Shown here in pieces: positions 56,198 through 64,000 of a stretch of DNA of 64,000 nt. The stretch is from contig NC_019751.1 in NCBI RefSeq assembly GCF_000317435.1, positions 558,001-622,000 of the forward strand, read 5' to 3'. The notes under the pieces were generated by a model. The model did not search any database. It was not told the origin of the DNA and was given only the letters and a program-made list of their open reading frames with translations. The DNA is from Calothrix sp. PCC 6303 (GTDB lineage Bacteria; Cyanobacteriota; Cyanobacteriia; Cyanobacteriales; Nostocaceae). The translations under genes and the position numbers were made by a program. Positions within the stretch are counted from its first letter, which is position 1. Each line of letters begins with the position of its first letter.

Positions 56198-56866
56198 ATG
56201 AACAACCAGCACCTCGGACTCGATCAAAATCTTTATCAATACCTATTATCTGCATCATTGCGAGAGCCGCAAATCCTAACACAGTTACGGGATGAAACAG
56301 CAAAACATCCCATGAGTATTATGCAAATAGCACCAGAACAGGGGCAATTTATGTCACTTTTGGTGCAGTTAATCGGTGCAAAAAAAACATTAGAAGTTGG
56401 TGTATTTACTGGTTATAGCTCCTTGGTGGTGGCACTAGCGTTACCAGAAGATGGGAAAATCGTAGCCTGTGATGTGAGTGAAGAGTACACACAAATTGCC
56501 CGAAAGTATTGGGAATTAGCAGGAGTTGCCAATAAAATTGAATTACATATTGCCCCGGCTTTAGAAACTCTCGATCAACTAATTGCAGATGGAGAAGCAG
56601 AAACTTTTGATTTTGCTTTTATTGACGCAGATAAAAGTGGTTACGATAATTACTACGAACGTTGTTTACAACTTGTGCGTCCAGGTGGTTTAATTGCCAT
56701 AGATAATGTTTTGTGGTCTGGTAGAGTAGGGGATCCGGAAGTACAGGATAATCGAACCAATCAAATTAGAGCTTTAAATACCAAAATACAGCAAGACCAG
56801 CGCGTTAATCTAAGTTTATTACCGATTGCTGACGGTTTGACCTTGGCGATGAAAGTTAAAAATTAG
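56198..56866 (+). CDS. Class I SAM-dependent O-methyltransferase
   Basis: This protein of about 222 residues has the SAM-binding motif TLEVGVFTGYSSLVVALALPEDGKIVACDVS, an FIDADKSGYDNYYERCLQLVRPGG metal-binding region and IDNVLWSGRVGDP, matching cation-dependent catechol/caffeoyl-CoA-type O-methyltransferases. The ATG at 56198 (MNNQHLGLD) is preferred to the GTG at 56186. The substrate is unknown. It stands alone, 94 bp before the hydrolase gene. Confidence 0.92.
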   Translation: MNNQHLGLDQNLYQYLLSASLREPQILTQLRDETAKHPMSIMQIAPEQGQFMSLLVQLIGAKKTLEVGVFTGYSSLVVALALPEDGKIVACDVSEEYTQIARKYWELAGVANKIELHIAPALETLDQLIADGEAETFDFAFIDADKSGYDNYYERCLQLVRPGGLIAIDNVLWSGRVGDPEVQDNRTNQIRALNTKIQQDQRVNLSLLPIADGLTLAMKVKN

Positions 56867-56959
56867 TCGAAGAATAGAGTTTGCTAAAAATGTATAGTTA
56901 ATTACCGGAAATTTTGATTCTCAGAAAGAAGTTATATATACTAATCAGAATATATCCCT

Positions 56960-58810
56960 ATGGTTGCCCCTCTACTATCTATTGAAAAACTGAACCCTAA
57001 CAAAAATCTACCTTTCCCAGGATATTTTGTTGCCAGTACCGCCCCAATTAATATTGAAGATAAACAAGTTGATGACATTGCTGAATCTTGTGATCCGAAA
57101 AATTTCATTAAGGAAATCTCCCAATATTTACAAGAACATAAAGGCAATGCCGAAATTTTGATTGTCATTCATGGCTATAACACCAGTAGGAAAGGTGCCA
57201 AGGATTGGTTTGAAAGTATTTATGAATATATTGCTCATCACTATGGTAAAAGCCGTTCTCCAGGGTTATTATTAATTGGTTATCGTTGGCCCTCTGAACA
57301 AACTTCACCTGCATCATCGGAAGTACAGGAGGAAGGTGGTTCCTTTAAAGAGAAGCTGAATTCTGCAAAGGCAGCTTTACCTGTAGTTTGGGGCAGAGTG
57401 TCTCGTGTAGGAACTTTGGGCTTAGTTTTAGGTGTAATTGGTTCGGTGGTAAGCGCTGTAGGAATTAGCTTACAGTTTGATAATTCAGGATTCTTCTTAA
57501 CTATTTTTGCGGCGCTAGTTATTCTGTCTTTAATAGCAGTTTCTCCAATATTGACAATTATTATATTTCGATTAGGAGGCTATTTTCGTGATAGTTATCG
57601 TGCGAATAATTTTGGTGTTTCAGATTTAGTTGAGTTAATTCGACATATTGATTATGCTTTAGTTAAAGGCAAGCCCGATGGAAATACCTGCGGGCAAGAG
57701 GTTTACAATGATAGCGATCGCATCAAGCTATCATTTATTGGACACAGTATGGGTGGGTTTGTAGTGACTGACACTGTACGAATTCTCTCTGATGTCTTCG
57801 ATCCTAGATCTATTGGTTCATTAGATATTACGAGTACCGAAAAAGATCCATCACCTTTTATTGGTAATGTTTTTTCTTTGGGGCGTTTGGTGCTAGTGTC
57901 ACCTGATATTCCCGCAGAGACCATTATCTCAGGACGAGCTAACTTTTTACAATCCTCTTTACGTCGGTTTCAAGAAGCATATCTATTTAGTAATGAAGGG
58001 GATATGGCACTAAGATTAGGTTCCACAACAACAAACTATTTTACCTATCCTAGTAAAACCCAAGATGGAGGATATCGATTAGGAAATGTCACACTCAGAA
58101 ATTCAAGAGAGGAAAGTAACGCTTTTGGTGAAGGAATTGTCACATCAGAAAGTTATGGGATGACGGTACGACTTCCCAATGAACAACTTGTTAGTCTTAA
58201 AGATGGGCAAGAAATTACCCGCAGTGGCTATCCCCTGGATTATTTATATATCCGCAAGCAAATACCCCTATCTAAACGCCAGAAAGATATTGCCTTAGAA
58301 CCTTCCCAAAAACCAATTGGTGAATTGTTTAGTTTTTTTGATTGCACTGACTATATTGAGAAATATTCGGATCAAAATGGACAAGAAAAAACCGCAGGGT
58401 TGGTAAGTCGCGCGCTGCGTAAACAGGCATTAACATTTAGTGATTACACCTCTTTAACTATCGATTATTTCACCGGTAAAATTGATACCCATTGGGGATA
58501 CTTTAGTGATGGAAAACCAGGATTAAAACCAGAAGCAACTTTTACGAAATTGGCAATTTATGGATTAGCTTGCGTCGGATTTGAAAATTTTTTGTTAGAA
58601 CTCCAAGAAGAGCCTGTTTTTAGCGATTACAAAGAATCTTTTGCCGAAATTATCAAAGATTTAAAATCTCAGCGTTTAGATCTGTCAGATAATCAGAGAA
58701 AGAAAATTGCACTTAGCCAAATTCTTTCTAGTATTTGTCGAGACAAAGGTATTCAAGTACTCTTGTCACAAGAACGTTACGCTTTAGATATCCTCAAAAC
58801 TATCGCCTAA
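56960..58810 (+). CDS. Alpha/beta hydrolase with two membrane helices
   Basis: This 616-residue protein has the nucleophile elbow GHSMGG at residues 261-266 (Ser263) after a long N-terminal part. It starts with an alpha/beta strand-loop (ILIVIHGYNTSRKGAKDWFE at about 70) with a lipase-like HGYN oxyanion motif. Two hydrophobic segments lie at about 155-210 (LGLVLGVIGSVVSAVGISLQ; FLTIFAALVILSLIAVSPI). The C-terminal 250 residues are of unknown role. It is a DUF900-like hydrolase/esterase, probably membrane-bound. Confidence 0.75.
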   Translation: MVAPLLSIEKLNPNKNLPFPGYFVASTAPINIEDKQVDDIAESCDPKNFIKEISQYLQEHKGNAEILIVIHGYNTSRKGAKDWFESIYEYIAHHYGKSRSPGLLLIGYRWPSEQTSPASSEVQEEGGSFKEKLNSAKAALPVVWGRVSRVGTLGLVLGVIGSVVSAVGISLQFDNSGFFLTIFAALVILSLIAVSPILTIIIFRLGGYFRDSYRANNFGVSDLVELIRHIDYALVKGKPDGNTCGQEVYNDSDRIKLSFIGHSMGGFVVTDTVRILSDVFDPRSIGSLDITSTEKDPSPFIGNVFSLGRLVLVSPDIPAETIISGRANFLQSSLRRFQEAYLFSNEGDMALRLGSTTTNYFTYPSKTQDGGYRLGNVTLRNSREESNAFGEGIVTSESYGMTVRLPNEQLVSLKDGQEITRSGYPLDYLYIRKQIPLSKRQKDIALEPSQKPIGELFSFFDCTDYIEKYSDQNGQEKTAGLVSRALRKQALTFSDYTSLTIDYFTGKIDTHWGYFSDGKPGLKPEATFTKLAIYGLACVGFENFLLELQEEPVFSDYKESFAEIIKDLKSQRLDLSDNQRKKIALSQILSSICRDKGIQVLLSQERYALDILKTIA

Positions 58811-58845
58811 AATATTCTGCAATAGTCCTGCAAAAATAGATTCAA

Positions 58846-59712
58846 CTAAGCTTGTCTTTTTTTATTCTCTAGCCTTGTACGCTTATCTGCTGTCAGGTTT
58901 TTGTAGCAATAGGGACAAGAGATACCCTCTTCGTAATGTGGAGATAGCTTATCTTCTTCATTAACAGGGTGTCCACAACCGATACAAGTATCATATGTTC
59001 CCCGTTGTAAATCATGTTGAACGGCAACACGTTCGTCAAAAACGAAACATTCTCCTTCCCACATACTTTCTGCGGGAGGGACATCTTCTAAATACTTTAA
59101 AATACCACCTTGAAGATGATAAACTTCTGAAAACCCCTGTGAAAGCATATATGCGGAGGCTTTTTCACAGCGAATCCCACCTGTACAAAACATTGCCACT
59201 TTTCGATGTTTTACTGGATCTAATTGTTGATGTACATAGTCAGGGAAATCACTGAATGCTTCTGTATTTGGATTAATAGCCCCTTTAAAGGTACCGATAT
59301 TAACTTCGTAGTGATTACGGGTATCAATTACTGTTACTTCTGGATCGCTAATTATTTGGTTCCAATCTTGAGGAGTAACATAGATTCCCGTTCTTTCACC
59401 GGGGTTAATTTCAGGTAAACCAAGGGTGACAATTTCCTTCTTCAACTTGATTTTGAGCCGTTCAAAGGGTGCTTTGTCAGTGGTAGATTCCTTATATTCT
59501 AAGTCTTTGAGGCGAGAATCCGCACGTAAAAAAGCCAATAGATCTTGAATGCGATCGCTTGAAGCCGCAACAGTACCATTAATCCCCTCTGGTGCCAATA
59601 ATATCGTTCCTTTGATATCTTGCTCTTGACAAAATGTTAATAATGGGTGACGCATCTGCGTAAAATCTGGAAGTTGAATAAATTTATAGAAGCTAGCAAC
59701 CACCAGAGTCAT
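58846..59712 (-). CDS. trhO: tRNA uridine(34) hydroxylase / rhodanese (TrhO/YceA)
   Basis: This 288-residue protein has a UPF0176 N-terminal domain (MTLVVASFYKFIQLPDFTQM) and a rhodanese domain with the active-site Cys in VAMFCTGGIRCEKAS. The C-terminal Cys cluster CIGCGHPV ... CPYCYKN may bind zinc. TrhO makes 5-hydroxyuridine at wobble position 34. The start at 59712 is backed by an AAGGGG site 8 bases upstream; the longer frame from 59736 adds nothing typical. Confidence 0.92.
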   Translation of the reverse strand: MTLVVASFYKFIQLPDFTQMRHPLLTFCQEQDIKGTILLAPEGINGTVAASSDRIQDLLAFLRADSRLKDLEYKESTTDKAPFERLKIKLKKEIVTLGLPEINPGERTGIYVTPQDWNQIISDPEVTVIDTRNHYEVNIGTFKGAINPNTEAFSDFPDYVHQQLDPVKHRKVAMFCTGGIRCEKASAYMLSQGFSEVYHLQGGILKYLEDVPPAESMWEGECFVFDERVAVQHDLQRGTYDTCIGCGHPVNEEDKLSPHYEEGISCPYCYKNLTADKRTRLENKKRQA

Positions 59713-59789
59713 TTTTTCTGTCCCCTTGTTATACAACTAGACAATAGGTTATGATATATAGAATTATAATCTGAAAAATTATAGAATCT

Positions 59790-59862
59790 GGGGGTTTAGC
59801 TCAGTTGGTAGAGCGCCTGCTTTGCAAGCAGGATGTCAGCGGTTCGAGTCCGCTAACCTCCA
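59790..59862 (+). tRNA. tRNA-Ala (anticodon TGC)
   Basis: The 73-nt gene has a 7-bp acceptor (GGGGGTT with AACCTCC, one G-U), D-loop AGCTCAGTTGGTAGAGC, anticodon arm CTGCTTTGCAAGCAG with anticodon TGC, and T-arm GCGGTTCGAGTCCGC. Discriminator A73 is present and CCA is not encoded. Confidence 0.97.
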
Positions 59863-59945
59863 TTTTAACCTTGGGAATGCAAAGCTTCCGCGACGTAAGT
59901 CGTTTGCATATTGCCTATAATTGTGTATGTATTTGAATTATGCGC

Positions 59946-59967
59946 AGTTTACCACCGTAGGTATCGC
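59946..59967. repeat. 22-bp segment shared with 7058-7079
   Basis: AGTTTACCACCGTAGGTATC and the next two bases (GC) occur also at 7058-7079 inside the cyclase-tail pseudogene. It is a short dispersed repeat. Confidence 0.7.
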
Positions 59968-60008
59968 ATACTCAATTTAGTCATGATGAAAATCTGCTTC
60001 TTAGATAT

Positions 60009-62621
60009 CTATTTTTCCCCCACCATAATTCCTCTCCCTGTCAAAGCAACATAAACTAAGTTAGGCGATCGCATATCTCCTTCCATATTTACCATGCCAG
60101 GAAACAGCAACACATTCGGATCACTGATTTGAATCCAACTTTTACCCATGTTTTCAGATTTATAGATGGCATCTTTGGTGGCATTTCCAACTCTACCAAA
60201 CATGTAAATATACGGATTTTTCTCAGATATTCCCTTCCCAAAAGTCATATATTCGCAACTTTCTACCGATGGTACAATCATGAAAGTTTTACCCCCATCA
60301 ACGGAACGATACAATTTATTTCCAGTCACCTCCTCTGGATTACGGGCAAAACTCACCCACACATCACCCTGCTGTGTCGGATTTGGGACTATAGTGGGAC
60401 GAATTAACCAACCAGGTAGCTTTGCCGCACTTTCACGCCAGTTGGCACCACCATCGTTACTGTAGTAAAAGGTGGAGTTATTCAAATAGTAAAAGGTTTC
60501 ACCTTTGGGATCTTGCCTATCTGCTGCCAAAATATAGGAACTTAACCAGGGATTGATTGTATTTGACCATGATTTGGGCAATGCATCATAGTGATTGTGA
60601 TCATTATTTTGCGGATCAAACGGTTCTGGTTTCGGTTTAGGATCAATATTGCGGGAAAGTTGCCAAGTTTTTCCCCCATCTTTAGTGTAATGAGTCCAAG
60701 TACCCCAAGTTGGCGACCAAACTAGATTTTTGGGGTTGGTGGGAGACATGGCAATTTGTCCCCCAGTTGCCATAACTTTTTCCTGTGCAGACTTATCTGA
60801 TTTCCAGAGGTTTTCTGTGGGTACCGATTCAAAAGCCTTCCAAGTCTTCCCGTTATCACTACTTATCCCATGTATTCCCCAATAACCTTGCCACTGATTA
60901 AAGCCAACAAAAGCCACATAATCAGGGTTTTTGTAAGCGTAATCCATCCCTGTTGCCCCGGAAACATGGGGATATGGTTGGGGATAAACCTTCCAATCAG
61001 GGTTTGCCCATTTAAAAGCTGGGTTAATAGGTACATTACTGGGGCTAATAGATTTAGTGGGAACTTGGTTACGACTGATGTGTCGAAAACCAATTTTATC
61101 TTGGACTGCACTCAGTAAATCTGCTCCACCATGTGCTTTCGATTTGGGAGGAACCCTTACCATATTTGAGTCGAGTTCCTCTAAGTTATTCATCAACCAT
61201 TTGTAGGTTGGTGTAGCTGTAGTAACATCATCTGTACGAGCTACCCCCATACCATTTGTCCACCAAACTTGCTTGGGATTACCTGGATCAATCATAATAC
61301 TGGCGGCACCAGTGGAAGCGTATGATTGATAGTAACCTGGTGCGGAGGTGTTAACTTTATCTTGGGGATGATTCGGATCATACGCACCCATAAACATGGT
61401 TTGTTTCTGCCAACTTTTTCCCCCATTGGTAGAACGGTAAACAAATTTGTCTGCGATCGCCATCACCGTGTATGCTTGATTCTGCTTCTTACAAACTTTA
61501 ACGGAGGCACAGCCCCCGTTAAGTTTGCGCTGTACTGTCACTGCTGGATAAATCCTATCCCCATCGGGTGTAATGTTACTCCAGGAGTTATTTTGATATT
61601 TGCGGATACTACCAGTTGCTTTTTTACCCTTCCCATCATCCCCAAGGGTGCCAAATCCGACATATAGTGTGCCATCATTTGCCACAACACCCCGCAATGG
61701 ATTATCACTACCCCCCATATTTGTCCATGATTTTCCCCCGTCGCTACTGCGCCAAATTCCACTACCATGGATTCCTAAATATATAATTTGGGTAGCCTTT
61801 TTACTATCACCCGTGCGTTCATCGAAAGCCACAAAGGTAAAACCCGGTAGATCTTTATTATCCGTCCCATCGGGATTTTTATACCCAGGCAAACTACTAG
61901 GTTCTGGTAATCCTCCCGTAACCCTCACCCAATCAGTATTTCCCTGTTTCCTCCACAAACCATGACGACGGGAAGTAAAATAAACTAAACCCGATTGATG
62001 GGGATCAACAGCTAAACGTTCTCCAGTTTCCGCACGGTAAGCTTCATTTGGTCCTACATAGATATTATGCTTACCTAAACCTGTAGATTTCCAACTGGTT
62101 CCTTTATTCTCAGAAACCATCACCTCCCCTGCATATGTAGATTTAATTTTATTATCTTTATCTTTAAAGTCAGAATTTTTGCTTTTGATGGCAACATATA
62201 TGCGGTTGGGTTTAGTTGGATCTAATGCTAAACTTTCAACTCCCACACCACCAATGGCAAAATTAGTATCAAACATATCCATCAAAGGAATCCAGGAATT
62301 ATTCCCCCGATTAAACCTATAAATTCCCCCGACATCGGTACGAACATAGACATCATAAGGTGCAATTGGGGAAGTAATTAAACCTGTGACATAACCCATT
62401 CCCTGAATGTTTACATTTCGCCAATTGAATAGATTTTTACTTATTGGTGACTTGACTTTAGGGACATTTGGTGGTGCTTTTGCTTGCACTAATAGTGGTG
62501 ATGAAATAGTTTGTGAATTATCGGTAATTACTGAAATTTGATTACAACCTGGGAGGATAAATAATCCCAGAATAGTAGTAAATAAGACTGAAAAGGATAC
62601 TTTAAGTTGATAATGCACCAT
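60009..62621 (-). CDS. GH74-like beta-propeller lipoprotein (BNR/sialidase-like)
   Basis: With the ATG at 62621 this is an 870-residue lipoprotein (MVHYQLKVSFSVLFTTILGL, lipobox LPGC with Cys26). The body consists of twin seven-bladed propellers with BNR Asp-box repeats (SSDGGKSWTN, STNGGKSWQK, TKDGGKTWQL, SENMGKSWIQ). GYVTGLITSPIAPYDVYVRTDVGGIYRF carries the Asp that is catalytic in GH74 (first Asp), and MDYAYKNPDYVAFVG resembles the second acid region. GH74 enzymes cut xyloglucan; other beta-propeller roles are possible. Confidence 0.8.
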   Translation of the reverse strand: MVHYQLKVSFSVLFTTILGLFILPGCNQISVITDNSQTISSPLLVQAKAPPNVPKVKSPISKNLFNWRNVNIQGMGYVTGLITSPIAPYDVYVRTDVGGIYRFNRGNNSWIPLMDMFDTNFAIGGVGVESLALDPTKPNRIYVAIKSKNSDFKDKDNKIKSTYAGEVMVSENKGTSWKSTGLGKHNIYVGPNEAYRAETGERLAVDPHQSGLVYFTSRRHGLWRKQGNTDWVRVTGGLPEPSSLPGYKNPDGTDNKDLPGFTFVAFDERTGDSKKATQIIYLGIHGSGIWRSSDGGKSWTNMGGSDNPLRGVVANDGTLYVGFGTLGDDGKGKKATGSIRKYQNNSWSNITPDGDRIYPAVTVQRKLNGGCASVKVCKKQNQAYTVMAIADKFVYRSTNGGKSWQKQTMFMGAYDPNHPQDKVNTSAPGYYQSYASTGAASIMIDPGNPKQVWWTNGMGVARTDDVTTATPTYKWLMNNLEELDSNMVRVPPKSKAHGGADLLSAVQDKIGFRHISRNQVPTKSISPSNVPINPAFKWANPDWKVYPQPYPHVSGATGMDYAYKNPDYVAFVGFNQWQGYWGIHGISSDNGKTWKAFESVPTENLWKSDKSAQEKVMATGGQIAMSPTNPKNLVWSPTWGTWTHYTKDGGKTWQLSRNIDPKPKPEPFDPQNNDHNHYDALPKSWSNTINPWLSSYILAADRQDPKGETFYYLNNSTFYYSNDGGANWRESAAKLPGWLIRPTIVPNPTQQGDVWVSFARNPEEVTGNKLYRSVDGGKTFMIVPSVESCEYMTFGKGISEKNPYIYMFGRVGNATKDAIYKSENMGKSWIQISDPNVLLFPGMVNMEGDMRSPNLVYVALTGRGIMVGEK

Positions 62622-62738
62622 ATAATCACCTAATAAGTTCCTCCAACCTACAGTTCGCAAACTACGTACGCAATGACAATATTATTCTTTTAGCACGAAA
62701 TAAAATTGGATGCTCCCATCGGTGGGGAAAATTCCCTA

Positions 62739-64000
62739 TTATTCTAGATTGCAAAGGGGTTTAAACGAAAAATCCAAAATCTTGTCGATGTTGGGTTCTA
62801 ATATATTACAAATATCTTGTTCTGTCAGTTCATTTCCGAAATTTGATAATTTACTCACTAGCTGTGAGATTTTTTTGTATTTTGCGTGATATTCTCTATC
62901 TAAATCCTTATATTCATAAGATTTGCCTACCGCATCAGAGGTAAAAACATGAGCTAGTGTTAAAAGTAAACAAATTCCACTGTGGCTGAAGGAATTATAT
63001 GTAGTGCCTACGAGTTTATATTCTCCTGTTTCTTCCTCCCAGTATTCAGTATGGGAGTATTCTTTTCGATAGCCGTCTAATATTTGCTTAGTTATAGTTT
63101 TTTGCTCATATCCGACAATTTCTGAAACCTTTTTCTTTTTGCCATAATGACCATGCTTTGACAAATTTTTTAACCCTTTAAAGACATTACTAGTATCACG
63201 CCATTCTGTTTTCTCTATTATTATCGGACGATCGTAATCTGGTACATGATCATAAATGGTTTTAAAATTAGGAACCGATTTGTATATTGCCTTTGATTTT
63301 TTTTGTGTTACCTTTTCATGATATGATACAGTACATTCATTGATTAACTTATTGATCTGAGTATGAATTAGTTGTTTGAGAGCATCAGGTTTATCTTGTT
63401 CTCGTCCCAATAAAAAATTTATATATTCCCAAAGTTCGTCACAAGCTTGATTTAAGTTTTGATAATCACTTGATTCACCAGTGGGCTTTTGACAAGCTAT
63501 ATTTGCAAGCAGCTTTACTATCTCAAATTTAGCTTGATAGGTAAACTCATGAGATATTTTTTTCTTCTGTGAATTTAGGAAATTATCAAATTTTTTTGCT
63601 TCTTTACTCTCTAGCATCTGGCAAGAGAGTTTCATTAACTCATAAACGCCTTCTCCTGTCCAACAACTAATTTTAGCAATTTTGGGGTGATTTGTATTTC
63701 CTAAAACATCAGCATGTACTTTGGTAATTTTGTCTATAGCATCAGATATATTTTCATATGAAGCTATTTGATTTTCGCAATTTTCCTTATTTACAAACAT
63801 ATTAAAAATGTAAATCAGCTGACTATGCATATTTAATAAATCTTTCAAATAGAAACAGTCATCACGTAAAAATTGCTTATCTGGAGCTATCAAATAAAAA
63901 ATTATGTCTGGCTGAAATTGTTTTTGTTTATATTGATCAATGCTAAATATTTGTTTTTGATAATCTTGATTTTTAATATATTGAGTGATTATAAGACTCT
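62739..64000 (-). CDS. GTPase-like protein, 5' end outside window
   Basis: The minus-strand frame stays open from the stop at 62739 to the window edge, beyond the first TTG at 63893, so the true start is outside. The visible N-terminal part reads QPDIIFYLIAPDKQFLRDDCF, then a G4-like FNMFVNKEN and a G5-like KISCWTGEGVYELM, the end of a P-loop GTPase domain whose G1-G3 motifs are outside. The C-terminal 250 residues are charged and helical (KSLDREYHAKYKKISQLVSKL) with no named domain. Probably a dynamin- or IRG-like GTPase. Confidence 0.65.
   Translation of the reverse strand, partial: SLIITQYIKNQDYQKQIFSIDQYKQKQFQPDIIFYLIAPDKQFLRDDCFYLKDLLNMHSQLIYIFNMFVNKENCENQIASYENISDAIDKITKVHADVLGNTNHPKIAKISCWTGEGVYELMKLSCQMLESKEAKKFDNFLNSQKKKISHEFTYQAKFEIVKLLANIACQKPTGESSDYQNLNQACDELWEYINFLLGREQDKPDALKQLIHTQINKLINECTVSYHEKVTQKKSKAIYKSVPNFKTIYDHVPDYDRPIIIEKTEWRDTSNVFKGLKNLSKHGHYGKKKKVSEIVGYEQKTITKQILDGYRKEYSHTEYWEEETGEYKLVGTTYNSFSHSGICLLLTLAHVFTSDAVGKSYEYKDLDREYHAKYKKISQLVSKLSNFGNELTEQDICNILEPNIDKILDFSFKPLCNLE

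Overview
The window is a chromosomal segment of a filamentous, probably heterocyst-forming (Nostocales-type) cyanobacterium. The grounds are: very many HIP1 octamers (GCGATCGC) in genes and spacers; an AT-rich genome with long spacers full of small palindromic repeats; and typical cyanobacterial genes. These include the acsF / heme oxygenase / hemN low-oxygen tetrapyrrole set, an AMIN-domain TonB receptor, PEP-CTERM proteins, an intein-containing dnaB, a SigG-like ECF sigma factor with its anti-sigma factor, and the 'extended' hyp operon known from Nostoc. I cannot name the species from the sequence.

Layout. 1-7.4 kb: a 5'-cut ORF end, an LRV-repeat protein, an SDR, a TerB-like protein, a long acyl-CoA-dehydrogenase/cyclase ORF, a PEP-CTERM protein, then a 1.4-kb graveyard holding a dead xisH and two copies of the cyclase 3' end. 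7.8-20 kb: typA, an intact IS4-type element with a visible 9-bp target duplication, a GGCT-like gene, the sigG/anti-sigma pair, a 2OG oxygenase, a Vat-like acetyltransferase, a lipoprotein, a DUF262/DUF1524 (GmrSD-like) gene and ilvA. 20-31.5 kb (minus strand): a WD40-DnaJ protein, then the hydrogenase maturation operon in the order TPR gene, two small membrane proteins, NifU-like gene (broken), NHL gene, hypF, hypC, hypD, tautomerase, hypE, hypA. 31.9-35 kb: a relic of hupS, a peptidoglycan-binding protein, a perfect tandem triplication of an unrecognised 82-aa gene, and a related 175-aa gene. 35-39 kb: hemN and heme oxygenase divergent from acsF. 39-47 kb: TonB receptor, Rieske lipoprotein, heme catalase, a second PEP-CTERM protein, asnS. 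47.7-64 kb: dnaB with a 495-residue intein at the Walker A lysine, FKBP, a phasin-like protein, small conserved proteins, a PRK-like kinase, an O-methyltransferase, an alpha/beta hydrolase, trhO, tRNA-Ala(TGC), a GH74-like lipoprotein, and a GTPase-like gene cut by the window edge.

The main story is loss of the uptake hydrogenase. The first 17-18 codons of hupS survive exactly where hupSL would be expected, divergent from the extended hyp operon. The rest of hupS, and all of hupL as far as I can see, is gone. The NifU-like gene of the operon carries one in-frame TAG, and hypB is not next to hypA. The other hyp genes still read as intact, which suggests either recent loss or continued use for another [NiFe] hydrogenase elsewhere in the genome. 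The strongest candidate for something undescribed is the triplicated 82-aa gene family with its 175-aa neighbour at 33.4-34.9 kb.
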